Shown here piece by piece: positions 34,186 through 42,003 of a DNA stretch of 64,000 nt. The notes below the pieces were generated by a model. The model worked only from the letters and a program-made list of their open reading frames with translations. It searched no databases and was not told where the DNA came from. Position 1 is the first letter of the stretch. Each line of letters begins with the position of its first letter. This DNA comes from Herbiconiux sp. L3-i23 (GTDB lineage Bacteria; Actinomycetota; Actinomycetes; Actinomycetales; Microbacteriaceae): positions 1,860,001-1,924,000 of the forward strand of contig NZ_AP025737.1 of assembly GCF_023734115.1 (NCBI RefSeq), written 5' to 3'. Position numbers and translations under genes: made by a program.

Positions 34186-35103
34186 TTGCACTACCTGGTC
34201 GAGACCGGCCCGCACACCGTCGACATCGTCGAAGCGGAAGCGCCCCGATTGGATGACGGACACGTTCGAGTGACGGTCGCCCATGTGGGCGTCTGCCACT
34301 CCGACACTGCCCGGGTCGCCGCGGCCCGCGGACCGTTCCCGGCCCGCATCGGTCACGAGGTCTCCGGAATCGTCACCGAGTCGCGCAGCGACGACATCGA
34401 GGTCGGCGCTCGGGTCGTCGCCTACGTGGTCGACGGCTACGCGACCGAACTCGTCGTGCCCCGAAACCGGATCGTCCCCCTGCACCCCGACTGCGACCTC
34501 GTCGACGCCGCGCTCGCCGAGCCGCTCGCCTGTGTGATCGGCGGCGTCGAGATGCTCGACCTTGCCCACGTGCCACACGTGGTGCTCGTCGGTGCCGGGT
34601 TCATGGGACTGCTGACGCTTCGACTGCTCGTCGCCGGCGGACATCGAGTCATCGTGATCGAGCCGCGCGACGCCGGACGGGAGCGGGCGACGGAGTGGGG
34701 GGCCGAGGTCGTCCTGCATCCCGACGACGCGCGCGCCTATTTCCCGGATGGCGCTCCCGTCGTGATCGAGGCGACCGGTGCCGCAGCGGGTCTCGAGCTC
34801 GCGGGCGACCTGACCGAGCTGGAGGGGACCCTCGGCATCATGGGCTTCCACCAGTCCGGCGGCGGAGTGCGCACCGTGCCGATGGAGGGGTGGAACTACA
34901 AGGCGCTGCGAGTGCTCAACCTGCATCACCGCGACCCCGAGAACGTCATGCGCTGGATCGATCGCGCTCAGCGTCTCAGTGCCCACGGCGTCGTGCGCCC
35001 GTCACTGCTGGTGGACGGCCGGGTCACCTTCGACCAGCTGCCGGCCGTCTTCGCCGACCCGCGCGAGTACGGCGCATTCAAGACCGTCCTCGACGTCGAC
35101 TGA
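34186..35103 (+). CDS. Medium-chain dehydrogenase/reductase (zinc ADH-like)
   Basis: 305 aa from a TTG with AAGGA at 6-nt spacing; an ATG at 34111 overlapping the xylanase stop would add a low-complexity, non-conserved 25 residues. GVCHSDTARVA gives the zinc Cys, RIGHEVSGIV the His-Glu and VVLVGAGFMGLLTLRLL the NAD motif. The structural-zinc four-Cys lobe is missing, as in some sorbitol or threonine dehydrogenase-like MDRs. Last rightward gene of the xylanase operon. Its 3' end overlaps the convergent nucleoside hydrolase by 102 bp. Confidence 0.82.
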   Translation: MHYLVETGPHTVDIVEAEAPRLDDGHVRVTVAHVGVCHSDTARVAAARGPFPARIGHEVSGIVTESRSDDIEVGARVVAYVVDGYATELVVPRNRIVPLHPDCDLVDAALAEPLACVIGGVEMLDLAHVPHVVLVGAGFMGLLTLRLLVAGGHRVIVIEPRDAGRERATEWGAEVVLHPDDARAYFPDGAPVVIEATGAAAGLELAGDLTELEGTLGIMGFHQSGGGVRTVPMEGWNYKALRVLNLHHRDPENVMRWIDRAQRLSAHGVVRPSLLVDGRVTFDQLPAVFADPREYGAFKTVLDVD

Positions 35104-36042
35104 TCGCCGTCCCCTCGAACTCCGTGTCGCAGGGCTCGGGCTCCGGTCGCGTCTGCGGGCGGACGCCTCGCACGCCGTCCGGATGCGCGCGACGATCTCG
35201 CGTGAGACCGCGTCGACGTCGAAATCGGTGACGATGTGGTGCGGCCCGGCCGGGTCGGGCTCGAAGCGGGTGACGCCGGCGCCCTCTCCCCCGCGCACCA
35301 CAGTGATGGTGCCGCGCTCGAATCCGAACAGCTCGGGCGAGGCGAGCATCACGACGGCGACCGGATCGTGCGGGGTGTTCCACTCCTGCTCCGCGAACGA
35401 CCAGTAGCGGCGCACCTCACCGTCGAGTAGCGACCCCAGCGGGCCAGCGAGACCGTCGAGTTCGGCCTCGGTGAAGCGGACGCGCTCGGTCTGCTCGATC
35501 CCGACCGTGACGAGCGGGATCGCGGACCGGAAGACGACGTCGGCGGCGTCGACGTCGGAGCGGATGTTGTGCTCCGTGCGACCGTCGAACGCACCGCCCA
35601 TCATGACGATCCGGGCGATGCGGCACTCGGGGGTTTCGATCGCGGCGGCGATGTTCGTGAGCGGGCCGATGGGAACGACGGATGCGCTCGCGGCGAGGTC
35701 GAGCACCGCGTCGCGGTCGGCGTCGTAGGCCTGCGCGGCCAGGTCGACGATCGTCGACCCTTCGTGGCCGGGCCACCACACCTCGCGTCCCGATCGAGTG
35801 TCGGAGAGCCCGGCGACGATCAGTGGCGCGGGCCGTCCGGCCTCGGCGAACATCTTCGCGACGATCCGCGCCCGGAGCGCCGTGTCTCCGTATACGGTGG
35901 CGACCGTCTTGAGGTCGAGCTCGGGGGATCCGAGGATCACGGCGAGAGCGAGTAGGTCGTCGACATCGCTGCCGATATCCGTGTCCAACGCCACCTCGAG
36001 CGGCGCATCTGCCGTGCCGGCGGTCAAGGGCTGACGCATCAT
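35002..36042 (-). CDS. Inosine-uridine preferring nucleoside hydrolase family protein
   Basis: 346 aa. The calcium-binding N-terminal motif is VALDTDIGSDVDDLLAL and the late motif is TEHNIRSDVDAADVVF, as in nucleoside (ribosyl) hydrolases. The ATG at 36042 has GGAG at 9-nt spacing. The family is usually about 310 aa; here about 40 Arg/Ser-rich residues follow the expected end because no stop occurs, and the reading frame runs antisense into the convergent MDR gene. A duplicated promoter/leader fragment lies 84 bp upstream. Confidence 0.85.
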   Translation of the reverse strand: MMRQPLTAGTADAPLEVALDTDIGSDVDDLLALAVILGSPELDLKTVATVYGDTALRARIVAKMFAEAGRPAPLIVAGLSDTRSGREVWWPGHEGSTIVDLAAQAYDADRDAVLDLAASASVVPIGPLTNIAAAIETPECRIARIVMMGGAFDGRTEHNIRSDVDAADVVFRSAIPLVTVGIEQTERVRFTEAELDGLAGPLGSLLDGEVRRYWSFAEQEWNTPHDPVAVVMLASPELFGFERGTITVVRGGEGAGVTRFEPDPAGPHHIVTDFDVDAVSREIVARIRTACEASARRRDRSPSPATRSSRGRRSVDVEDGLECAVLARVGEDGRQLVEGDPAVHQQ

Positions 36043-36125
36043 CGCGTTCATCTCCGGTCGGCTCGCGCACTCGCTGCGGCTGGGCTGCCGCCTGCACCAG
36101 CCTAGGGTGCGGCGGGCACTTCGTC

Positions 36126-36319
36126 GCCGCCGAGCATGGCGCGACGGCTGATCGGGCGGGAGAGGAAGTCTGCCGGTGAGCTCACGCGTTCCCGTCTGTT
36201 CGCCGCTGAATCGAGGAGTCGGCGCTCGGTCTCACGTTCTGGTAGCTCCGTGTGCCGCTGCGTTCCACTATCGCATCCAGCGTCCGTCGGGTCAGGCGAC
36301 TTCCAGCTGATCCTCAGAC
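36126..36319 (-). repeat. Duplicated promoter and signal-peptide fragment of the 9470-10750 binding protein
   Basis: Second copy of 10691-10883. It encodes VSSPADFLSRPISRRAML and then diverges (GGDEVPAAP, stop at 36102). It includes the former upstream region and lies directly upstream of, and in line with, the nucleoside hydrolase. The remaining gap to 36430 shows no gene. Confidence 0.8.
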
Positions 36320-36430
36320 CCGAGGAAACCTCCTCCGAAGAACGAGACCTGCGTCCCAGCCATCGAGCGGCCCGCAGGGTCCGGGCGTGGCCGCCGCGTC
36401 GCAACCGCGTCGACTGCCAGAATTCGTTGC

Positions 36431-37126
36431 ATGCGACTCCGATCGACCGCATTCATCGCGGTGCCCCTGCTCACCGCGCTCGCCATCGCCGGATGCACCG
36501 CGACACCTCAGCCTGCGCCGACGACGGCCGGGCCGCAACGAACGACCACTCCGACTCCGACCGTCACAGCGACGCCTACCGCCGCGGCCCAGCCCACGGT
36601 GGATGGTCTCGTCGTTCGGCCGGAAGTACTGGAGTTCCGCAGCAGCGGATCCGTGGTCGAGACATTCGACTACATGACCGATCCTGGGCAGGTGGTCGCC
36701 GCGCTCACCGCCCTATTCGGCCGCCCGCCAGTCGACGAGCCGATCGCCGGTAACTCGCACTTCCCGCCGGGTGTCACTCACGCGTGGGGGAACGTCCTGA
36801 TCGAGGAGGGAGTGCGCACCGATCGATGGGTCGACATCCCTTACACGCTCGCAAACCCGAGGTTCCGCGTCCGATTCATCGGGCCGGCGGAGGGGTCGGT
36901 GTGGCTCAGCTCCGTCGACGGGCAGCAGGCGGGTGACTCTTGGCAGCTGATCAGTGACGACCCGGACAGCGCCGCCTTCGCCTGTCAGGGTTCGCCCGTC
37001 GAGCTCTCCGCAAGCTCCGGCATGGAGGGTTACGGCCGGACCGCGGTGATCGCGAGAGAGTCCGACGACTGGACGACAGTCTTATGGATCGGCGCTCCCG
37101 ACCTGGAAACCACCGGTTGCGCCTGA
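36431..37126 (+). CDS. Hypothetical lipoprotein
   Basis: 231 aa. Signal peptide with lipobox AIAGC, then a Thr/Pro-rich linker (residues 25-55) and a mostly beta globular domain with two Cys near the end (AFACQGSP and TTGCA) that could form a disulfide. No recognised family. Starts with ATG; isolated, with convergent and divergent neighbours. Probably a surface-exposed protein. Confidence 0.75.
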   Translation: MRLRSTAFIAVPLLTALAIAGCTATPQPAPTTAGPQRTTTPTPTVTATPTAAAQPTVDGLVVRPEVLEFRSSGSVVETFDYMTDPGQVVAALTALFGRPPVDEPIAGNSHFPPGVTHAWGNVLIEEGVRTDRWVDIPYTLANPRFRVRFIGPAEGSVWLSSVDGQQAGDSWQLISDDPDSAAFACQGSPVELSASSGMEGYGRTAVIARESDDWTTVLWIGAPDLETTGCA

Positions 37127-37176
37127 CCGTCGGCCGAGACCCGCGAGACCGTTCGTCGTAGGGCGGATGGGACTCC

Positions 37177-38445
37177 TCAGGACCCGTCTCCAGGACGATC
37201 CGGGGTCTCGGCGGCGCCTTCGGGCGACGTGCGCCTCTGATCTGCGGCGCCGAGCGGCGGCGCGGAGGACTGCGCCGAAAGCCGTCGTGCGGATGCATTC
37301 CGCCTCCTGCCGTCGGGCCAAAGCCTCAGCGGCCGGCTTGCGGCCAAATCCTCCACCCAGCCGATAGCGAGGATCACGAGACCGAGCAGAACCCAGACAG
37401 CGGCGAATTGAAGCCACTGACTCTCGATGAGCCACGGCATCCCTTCGGCGAGGAACGGCACCTGCCACAAGAGGTCGATCAGGGGAACGACCGCCACCAG
37501 GAGGGGGATATGCCAGAGGTAGACGGTGATCGCTCGGTTGTTGATGAGAGTGATGAATCCGTCGAAGGGACGCAGGAATCCCGGCAGCGCAGACCACGAC
37601 GGCGAGATCCGCAGCAGCAGCGCCACGAATCCGAACGACCACAGCGCCTGTGCGAGCGGAATCTGGCCGAGATCCCAGCCCGCATCACCGGAGTGCCCTG
37701 CCGCCCAGCCGAGACCCACGGCCATGATCGCGAGCGCGACGAGAACAGTGGGGACTCTGCGCAGTGAGTGCAGGACGCCTCGCTGGTAGGCGAAGCCGAG
37801 CATCCAGCACGCACCGAAGGTGGCGAAGTCGTAGACGACCGACGCAACCGGCCCCTGGATGGGGATGAGGCCGAACTCGAGTGCGGCGATGAGGGCGAGC
37901 GGGGCCGCGAGAGCGACGAACGGCAGCCGTTTGAACGCCGCGAGCATGAGGGGCGAGAGCAGGACGAACCAGAAGTAGGCACGGATGTACCAGAGGTGGA
38001 TCACTGCGATCTCGCCCCACGCGAGCGGCGAGTCGAGCTCAACGACCGGGAACGGAGGGTCGCCGATCGGCAGGAACCACAGCGTGAGCTGAAGCCACCA
38101 GCCGCCCACGTCGCCGGCGTCCGGGCGCCACCCTTGTAGGACGAGCACCCCCACGACGACTGCGCTGTACAGCCAGAGGGGCAGCAGCAGACGCTTCATC
38201 CTGCTCTTGAAGACCTGCCCGGTCGGCCGATCGAGTGAGCGCGCCATCAGCGCTCCCGCGAGGGCGAACATGACGCCGATCGAGGGGAAGATCACCGACA
38301 GCCAGACGGCCTGATAGAAGGTGTGGAAGGCGACGACGCGGACCAGCGCGATGGCGCGCAGCAGATCGAGGTACCGGTCCCGTCCAGGAACGAGCACGTT
38401 CCGGCCGCTGAGTGGGCCGTCGACGTGTGGCCGCCCCCTGGTCAC
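37177..38445 (-). CDS. Acyltransferase family 3 membrane protein
   Basis: 422 aa with about ten membrane helices. The family signature R-x10-H is at the first helix (YLDLLRAIALVRVVAFHTF, Arg and His). INNRAITVYLWHIPLL near residue 315 is the usual C-terminal helix. Such enzymes transfer acyl groups to extracytoplasmic sugars, peptidoglycan or lipids. GTG start. The Arg/Ala-rich C-terminal tail (about 50 residues) is poorly conserved. Monocistronic. Confidence 0.85.
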   Translation of the reverse strand: MTRGRPHVDGPLSGRNVLVPGRDRYLDLLRAIALVRVVAFHTFYQAVWLSVIFPSIGVMFALAGALMARSLDRPTGQVFKSRMKRLLLPLWLYSAVVVGVLVLQGWRPDAGDVGGWWLQLTLWFLPIGDPPFPVVELDSPLAWGEIAVIHLWYIRAYFWFVLLSPLMLAAFKRLPFVALAAPLALIAALEFGLIPIQGPVASVVYDFATFGACWMLGFAYQRGVLHSLRRVPTVLVALAIMAVGLGWAAGHSGDAGWDLGQIPLAQALWSFGFVALLLRISPSWSALPGFLRPFDGFITLINNRAITVYLWHIPLLVAVVPLIDLLWQVPFLAEGMPWLIESQWLQFAAVWVLLGLVILAIGWVEDLAASRPLRLWPDGRRRNASARRLSAQSSAPPLGAADQRRTSPEGAAETPDRPGDGS

Positions 38446-38590
38446 CGCAGGCCGCCGTCATCCCTCGGAGGAGCACTCGGTGCTCTCGTGGAAGCTGGCT
38501 TCGGCGCCATAAGCGATGCTAGCAATCGCCGTCGCGCACCCCTAGTGCCAGTCGGCACGGAGTCGACGCCGGCACGGTGCGAACCTTTGT

Positions 38591-38669
38591 GGGCGGACGG
38601 GACTTGAACCCGTGACCGATGAATATGAGAGCGGCTCGGAGGGGTTCCCGAGCTGACCGGCACCGCCCA
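38591..38669 (-). repeat. attachment-site copy: 3' half of the CAU tRNA in a tRNA-like frame
   Basis: Bases 38591-38621 repeat exactly, in the same orientation, 31 bp of the CAU tRNA gene (41824-41854), covering the T arm and the 3' acceptor strand. On the minus strand the next 48 bp keep a CTCATA-like anticodon remnant. They begin with TGGGCGG, which pairs perfectly with CCGCCCA. The pattern fits an attL/attR scar of site-specific integration into the tRNA. Confidence 0.75.
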
Positions 38670-38783
38670 TCTATGACCCGTACTGGCCCGTGAGTGCACG
38701 GATCTAGAGGGTCAATCTGGGTCACTACGGGTCGACGCGGATCGATCGGATCAGATGCAGTTGGAGTGGTTCTTCGAGGGGGT

Positions 38784-40076
38784 TCAGGCCGCGAGCGCCT
38801 CTGCGATGATCGGTGGCAGCGAGCGAGTACTCAGGGCGGGGCGCAGGAAGTCCTTCACCGCAGAGTTGTCGTGCAGTATGTTCGTCACGACCACAACGTA
38901 GACGCTCTGGTCCAGGACCTCCGCGACGAGATCGGCGAAGATCTCGCGCACCCGGTAGCGGTTATGACGATGGGCCAGCAGGATCATGCTCTTCAAGATC
39001 ACGGTGTGCACTTCGAGGTCTTCGGTCGCATGGAAGGCCCTGAGAAGGAAGCGGCCGATCGTGTCGGTGAAGTCGAAGTCGAAGTGCCGATCGGTGTAGC
39101 GGTCCACCGACTTGAGGATGTGCTTGAACGCAGTCGGTTCGACCCGAGCCAGCTCCGAGGTGGCATCCTCCGAAGCCGTCATGAGGAGGTTGTACAGCTC
39201 GACATCGTCGGAGTGCTGCATCAGGATTCGTGCCAGTGCCGAGTAGTCGGTCGACTTGGCGACGCCCTTCGTCATCGCCCGCAGCAACTTCTTCGCGCGG
39301 GCGCTGGGCGCCTGCAAACGCTCGATGTCAGCGGCGACCAGCTTGAACTGCCGGGAGAACTCCATCACCGTGGCGTGACGCCGGTTCCGGTCGTTATCGG
39401 TGGCAACGAGGATGAGGTGCCGGTACTTCTCAGGCACCAAGTTGACGTCTCTCTTGAAGAACCACACCTGCCCGCACAGCAGCTCGAAGAGGATGCATCC
39501 GAGCGAGTACACGTCAGCTCGCGCGTCGGCGTCGTGCGCGTCTGCGAGTTGCTCCGGCGACGAGTAGGCAAAGGTCCCGACCCCGACGTTCGCCACCGTG
39601 ATCGTGGTGCTGTCGCTGAGCAGCCGACGCCCCAGGCCGAAGTCCGAGAGCTTCGGCTCGCCCGCGAACATCAAGATGTTCTCCGGCTTGAGGTCGCGGT
39701 GCAGGACACCTTCCCGGTGCGCGTAGATGACGGCGTCCAGCACCTTCTGGAAAGTGACGATCACCTGGTGGTCGAAGAGACCGCCGGGATTTCCGAGCAG
39801 CACCTGCCGCAGCGATCCGTCTGCGAGCGGCATCACATAGGACGGGAACTCCGCTTCGAGGTCAACGTCGAGGATCTCGACGATGCCAGTGTGGTTCAGC
39901 TGCCGCTGACAAGCGATCTCGCGCTCGAACCGCTTCAGCTCAGCCCCGGTGTTTGTGATCGCGTTCGGCAGCTTCAGAAACTTGATCGCGACAGGCGTGC
40001 CGTCCTCGTCCGCTCCCCGCCAGATCTCCCCTTGGCCGCCACTGTTAGTGATCTGCTCGATGCGTTGTACTTCCAT
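38784..40076 (-). CDS. Serine/threonine protein kinase with C-terminal helical domain
   Basis: 430 aa. The kinase domain spans residues 5-240. It has a Gly-rich loop (NSGGQGEIWRG), Lys in VAIKFLKL, catalytic loop VLHRDLKPENIL, DFG in LSDFGLGRR and APE-like YSSPEQLA. There is no transmembrane helix and no PASTA domain, unlike housekeeping PknB. The last 180 residues are helical and unrecognised. ATG with GGAGG 5 nt upstream. It is cargo of the tRNA-integrated element, downstream of a 43-aa basic protein; soluble kinases on such elements are often part of anti-phage systems (inference). Confidence 0.88.
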   Translation of the reverse strand: MEVQRIEQITNSGGQGEIWRGADEDGTPVAIKFLKLPNAITNTGAELKRFEREIACQRQLNHTGIVEILDVDLEAEFPSYVMPLADGSLRQVLLGNPGGLFDHQVIVTFQKVLDAVIYAHREGVLHRDLKPENILMFAGEPKLSDFGLGRRLLSDSTTITVANVGVGTFAYSSPEQLADAHDADARADVYSLGCILFELLCGQVWFFKRDVNLVPEKYRHLILVATDNDRNRRHATVMEFSRQFKLVAADIERLQAPSARAKKLLRAMTKGVAKSTDYSALARILMQHSDDVELYNLLMTASEDATSELARVEPTAFKHILKSVDRYTDRHFDFDFTDTIGRFLLRAFHATEDLEVHTVILKSMILLAHRHNRYRVREIFADLVAEVLDQSVYVVVVTNILHDNSAVKDFLRPALSTRSLPPIIAEALAA

Positions 40077-40211
40077 CTGACCCTCCCCGTCAGTCGCGCC
40101 CCCACGTGGCCGCCAGTGTCCTCCAAAGTGCGGACACGGAGTCGGCACAGCGGCGGCGTGTCGCACAGCGGCAGGAGTGCGGCCCGCCGGAACAGGCCGC
40201 ACCCCGTCCCG

Positions 40212-40343
40212 CTACTTCTTGCGGGACTCCGAGACGGTCGTCTTCGGGCTCGCCTTGGCCTGCTTCGAGGTCACGTAACGGCCCGAGATCGCGCTGCGGT
40301 GGCTCTTGCCACTGCCGCCCTTCGAGGAGGACTTACCGGTCAC
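40212..40343 (-). CDS. Small basic protein (43 aa)
   Basis: GTG start and TAG stop. It is rich in Ser, Lys and Gly (KSSSKGGSGKSHRSA), with a central ISGRYVTSKQAKASP and TTVSESRKK at the end. This resembles the widespread short proteins with an SGRYVT...PKTTV core found in plasmids and islands, whose role is unknown. It lies 135 bp upstream of the kinase on the same strand and carries many possible phospho-acceptors. The start is uncertain because no clear ribosome site is visible. Confidence 0.55.
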   Translation of the reverse strand: MTGKSSSKGGSGKSHRSAISGRYVTSKQAKASPKTTVSESRKK

Positions 40344-40445
40344 TGTCGTAATGGAACGGCTTCACCGCTCGAAAGTTGTTACGTACCTCTGGGGGCACGA
40401 CCACTTCGGGCGGCTAGGGTTGGTGTGTTCCCGCCAAGGACACTG

Positions 40446-40573
40446 GACCCCGGAAGCCGCTGACCCCGTTTGATGGAAGAAGCGTCTGCTCTTCCGGGGT
40501 CTTCCTTTTCCCGGGAGCAACACTACATATGCGCGCCGCTATTGCCGCCGACCACTACATGATGTGGTCGGCG
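40446..40573. other. Gap with two perfect inverted repeats in the mobile element
   Basis: GACCCCGGAAG / CTTCCGGGGTC (40446-40456 and 40491-40501, 34-nt loop, T-rich after) and CGCCGACCAC / GTGGTCGGCG (40546-40555 and 40564-40573, 8-nt loop). The 390-bp stretch 40344-40730 has no convincing gene. The repeats may be a terminator, an operator or an element-end structure. Confidence 0.5.
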
Positions 40574-40730
40574 TGTCGCATCCTTCGAGGCCTTCTGTGG
40601 AGGGAACCAGCTCCAGGATCAGGGGTTTAACGCTTCGGGGACAAGTTTGTCCACAGGGGTCAGTATCTGTGGAGGGTGTTTCGGGCGGCGTGTCGGGCGG
40701 TTCACGACCGCCTCACGGCGCTCGCCCACT

Positions 40731-41025
40731 TGACTACGAGAGCTCCTACCGGAACCGGTTCCGCCCCGCAGCCGCCGCGATCGGGCAACCCGAGCTTCGG
40801 TTCCACGACCTGCGGCACACCGCAGCGAGCCTGTTCGCGGCGTCGGGGATGAAGCTCGAATGCGTCGCGCAGGTTATCGGCCACGCAGACACCAGCACCA
40901 CCTACAAGGTGTACCTGCACTTCTTCCAGGACGACTTCGACGCCGACATGGACCGCCTCGATACCTACCTGACTAACCGGATTGAGGCAACGGGGGAAGT
41001 TCAGGCCCTTTGCCACCGGGGATAG
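40731..41025 (+). pseudogene. Tyrosine recombinase/integrase, C-terminal fragment
   Basis: Only the last ~95 residues remain: LRFHDLRHTAASLF (H-x-x-R), VIGHADTSTTYKVYLH (second His and the tyrosine region). The N-terminal and first catalytic Arg regions are absent, and the upstream in-frame sequence does not resemble an integrase. It lies near the tRNA end of the element, as expected for the integrase of a tRNA-targeting element, now decayed. Confidence 0.8.
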
Positions 41026-41641
41026 GGGCGTCGTCGGGCTCGTAGTTCTCGGCTGCCTCCATCTCTCGTTCCTCCCATCGGAGATACTCCGTGCGTGCCG
41101 TCTCTAGCGAGACCATCAGCTCGAGCCGGTTCGAGGTGTGGGGTACGCGCCGGATGTAGGCACCCACCACCTCAACTCCTTCGGCGGTCAGATGACCCGT
41201 TATATTGCGAAGCCGCATATTGATCGTCGGGTGCGTCGGGTACATGTCCTCCTTCGCAAAGTCGGACGCGCTGTCAAGAAGTTGGACTATCCGCTGTACA
41301 GCAATGCGAGCGTCGTCGTCTGCGAGTAAGCGCGATTTGACGTCGAGGTCGAGACTCATGTCTTCAGTCCACATCTGTCGCCAAACCGGCACCCACGAGG
41401 CGCCGCTCAAGATGTCGCTGATCGACGGCTGCGCGGCCTGTATCGAGCGCTGCAGTGCGGTGAAGTCTTTGAACAGCTCAGTCGCCGACTCCAGTGAATC
41501 GCTTACGGCAAGACCGCGTTGCTCGCGTTCCCACCGACCGAGCGCCGACTTCTCTTCGGCGCTGAACTGCTCTGTTTGCATCTTTCGCTGGGCCTCCGCT
41601 TGGCGGGCTTGTCCGAGCAGGGTGAACACGCCACCGACCAC
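40973..41641 (-). CDS. Hypothetical protein with N-terminal hydrophobic/coiled segment
   Basis: 222 aa, not recognised. Starts with a hydrophobic VGGVFTLLG, then a Gln/Glu/Lys-rich coiled-coil-like stretch (ARQAEAQRKMQTEQ) and a mostly helical body. The C-terminus is Pro/Gly-rich. In the same frame a GTG at 41728 would add 25 residues (LDLFWAWTGDSTVWDWI) but a TAG at 41651-41653 interrupts, so the native start may be lost. Its 3' end overlaps the integrase fragment by 53 bp. Cargo of the tRNA-bounded element. Confidence 0.65.
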   Translation of the reverse strand: MVGGVFTLLGQARQAEAQRKMQTEQFSAEEKSALGRWEREQRGLAVSDSLESATELFKDFTALQRSIQAAQPSISDILSGASWVPVWRQMWTEDMSLDLDVKSRLLADDDARIAVQRIVQLLDSASDFAKEDMYPTHPTINMRLRNITGHLTAEGVEVVGAYIRRVPHTSNRLELMVSLETARTEYLRWEEREMEAAENYEPDDAPIPGGKGPELPPLPQSG

Positions 41642-41818
41642 AGCACCGACCTATGCGGCCAAGCCGGTCCTGATCCAGTCCCAGACGGTCGAGTCGCCGG
41701 TCCATGCCCAGAAGAGATCCAAGTCCACGACCCGAACGGTAGCAGCAGCTCGGAGGGGGCTTGGAGTGGTTAAGCCGCTGCACCCTCGGCGCTGAGAGCC
41801 CTACTTCCAGTGATTACT

Positions 41819-41895
41819 TGGTAGGGCGGACGGGACTTGAACCCGTGACCGATGGATTATGAGTCCACTGCTCTAACCAGCTGAGCTACCGCCCC
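41819..41895 (-). tRNA. tRNA with CAU anticodon (Met or Ile2)
   Basis: Cloverleaf folds fully: acceptor GGGGCGG/CCGCCCT, D arm GCTC...GAGC, anticodon loop CTCATAA with GTGGA/TCCAT stem, T arm ACGGG-TTCAAGT-CCCGT. CCA is encoded. CAU could read Met, or Ile after lysidine modification; these cannot be told apart here. It is the integration target of the element to its left. Confidence 0.93.
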
Positions 41896-42003
41896 GTGCC
41901 GCTTCCAATGCGTCAGTCGCGACGAGGAAACCATACCCGGCGGCGACCCGCGGCTCGGCTCAGCGCACCGGGCAGCGACTGAGGCGCAGCGTAAGGACCT
42001 CGG

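Noticed and set aside
38591-38669. Functional second tRNA gene
   Set aside because: The anticodon stem does not pair properly and the 5' half diverges from the intact gene.
38784-40463. Large plus-strand frame antisense to the kinase
   Set aside because: The kinase has all catalytic motifs and a good ribosome site; the opposite frame has none.
40564-40730. N-terminal part of the recombinase frame
   Set aside because: The residues before about 40731 show no integrase pattern; it is probably unrelated read-through.
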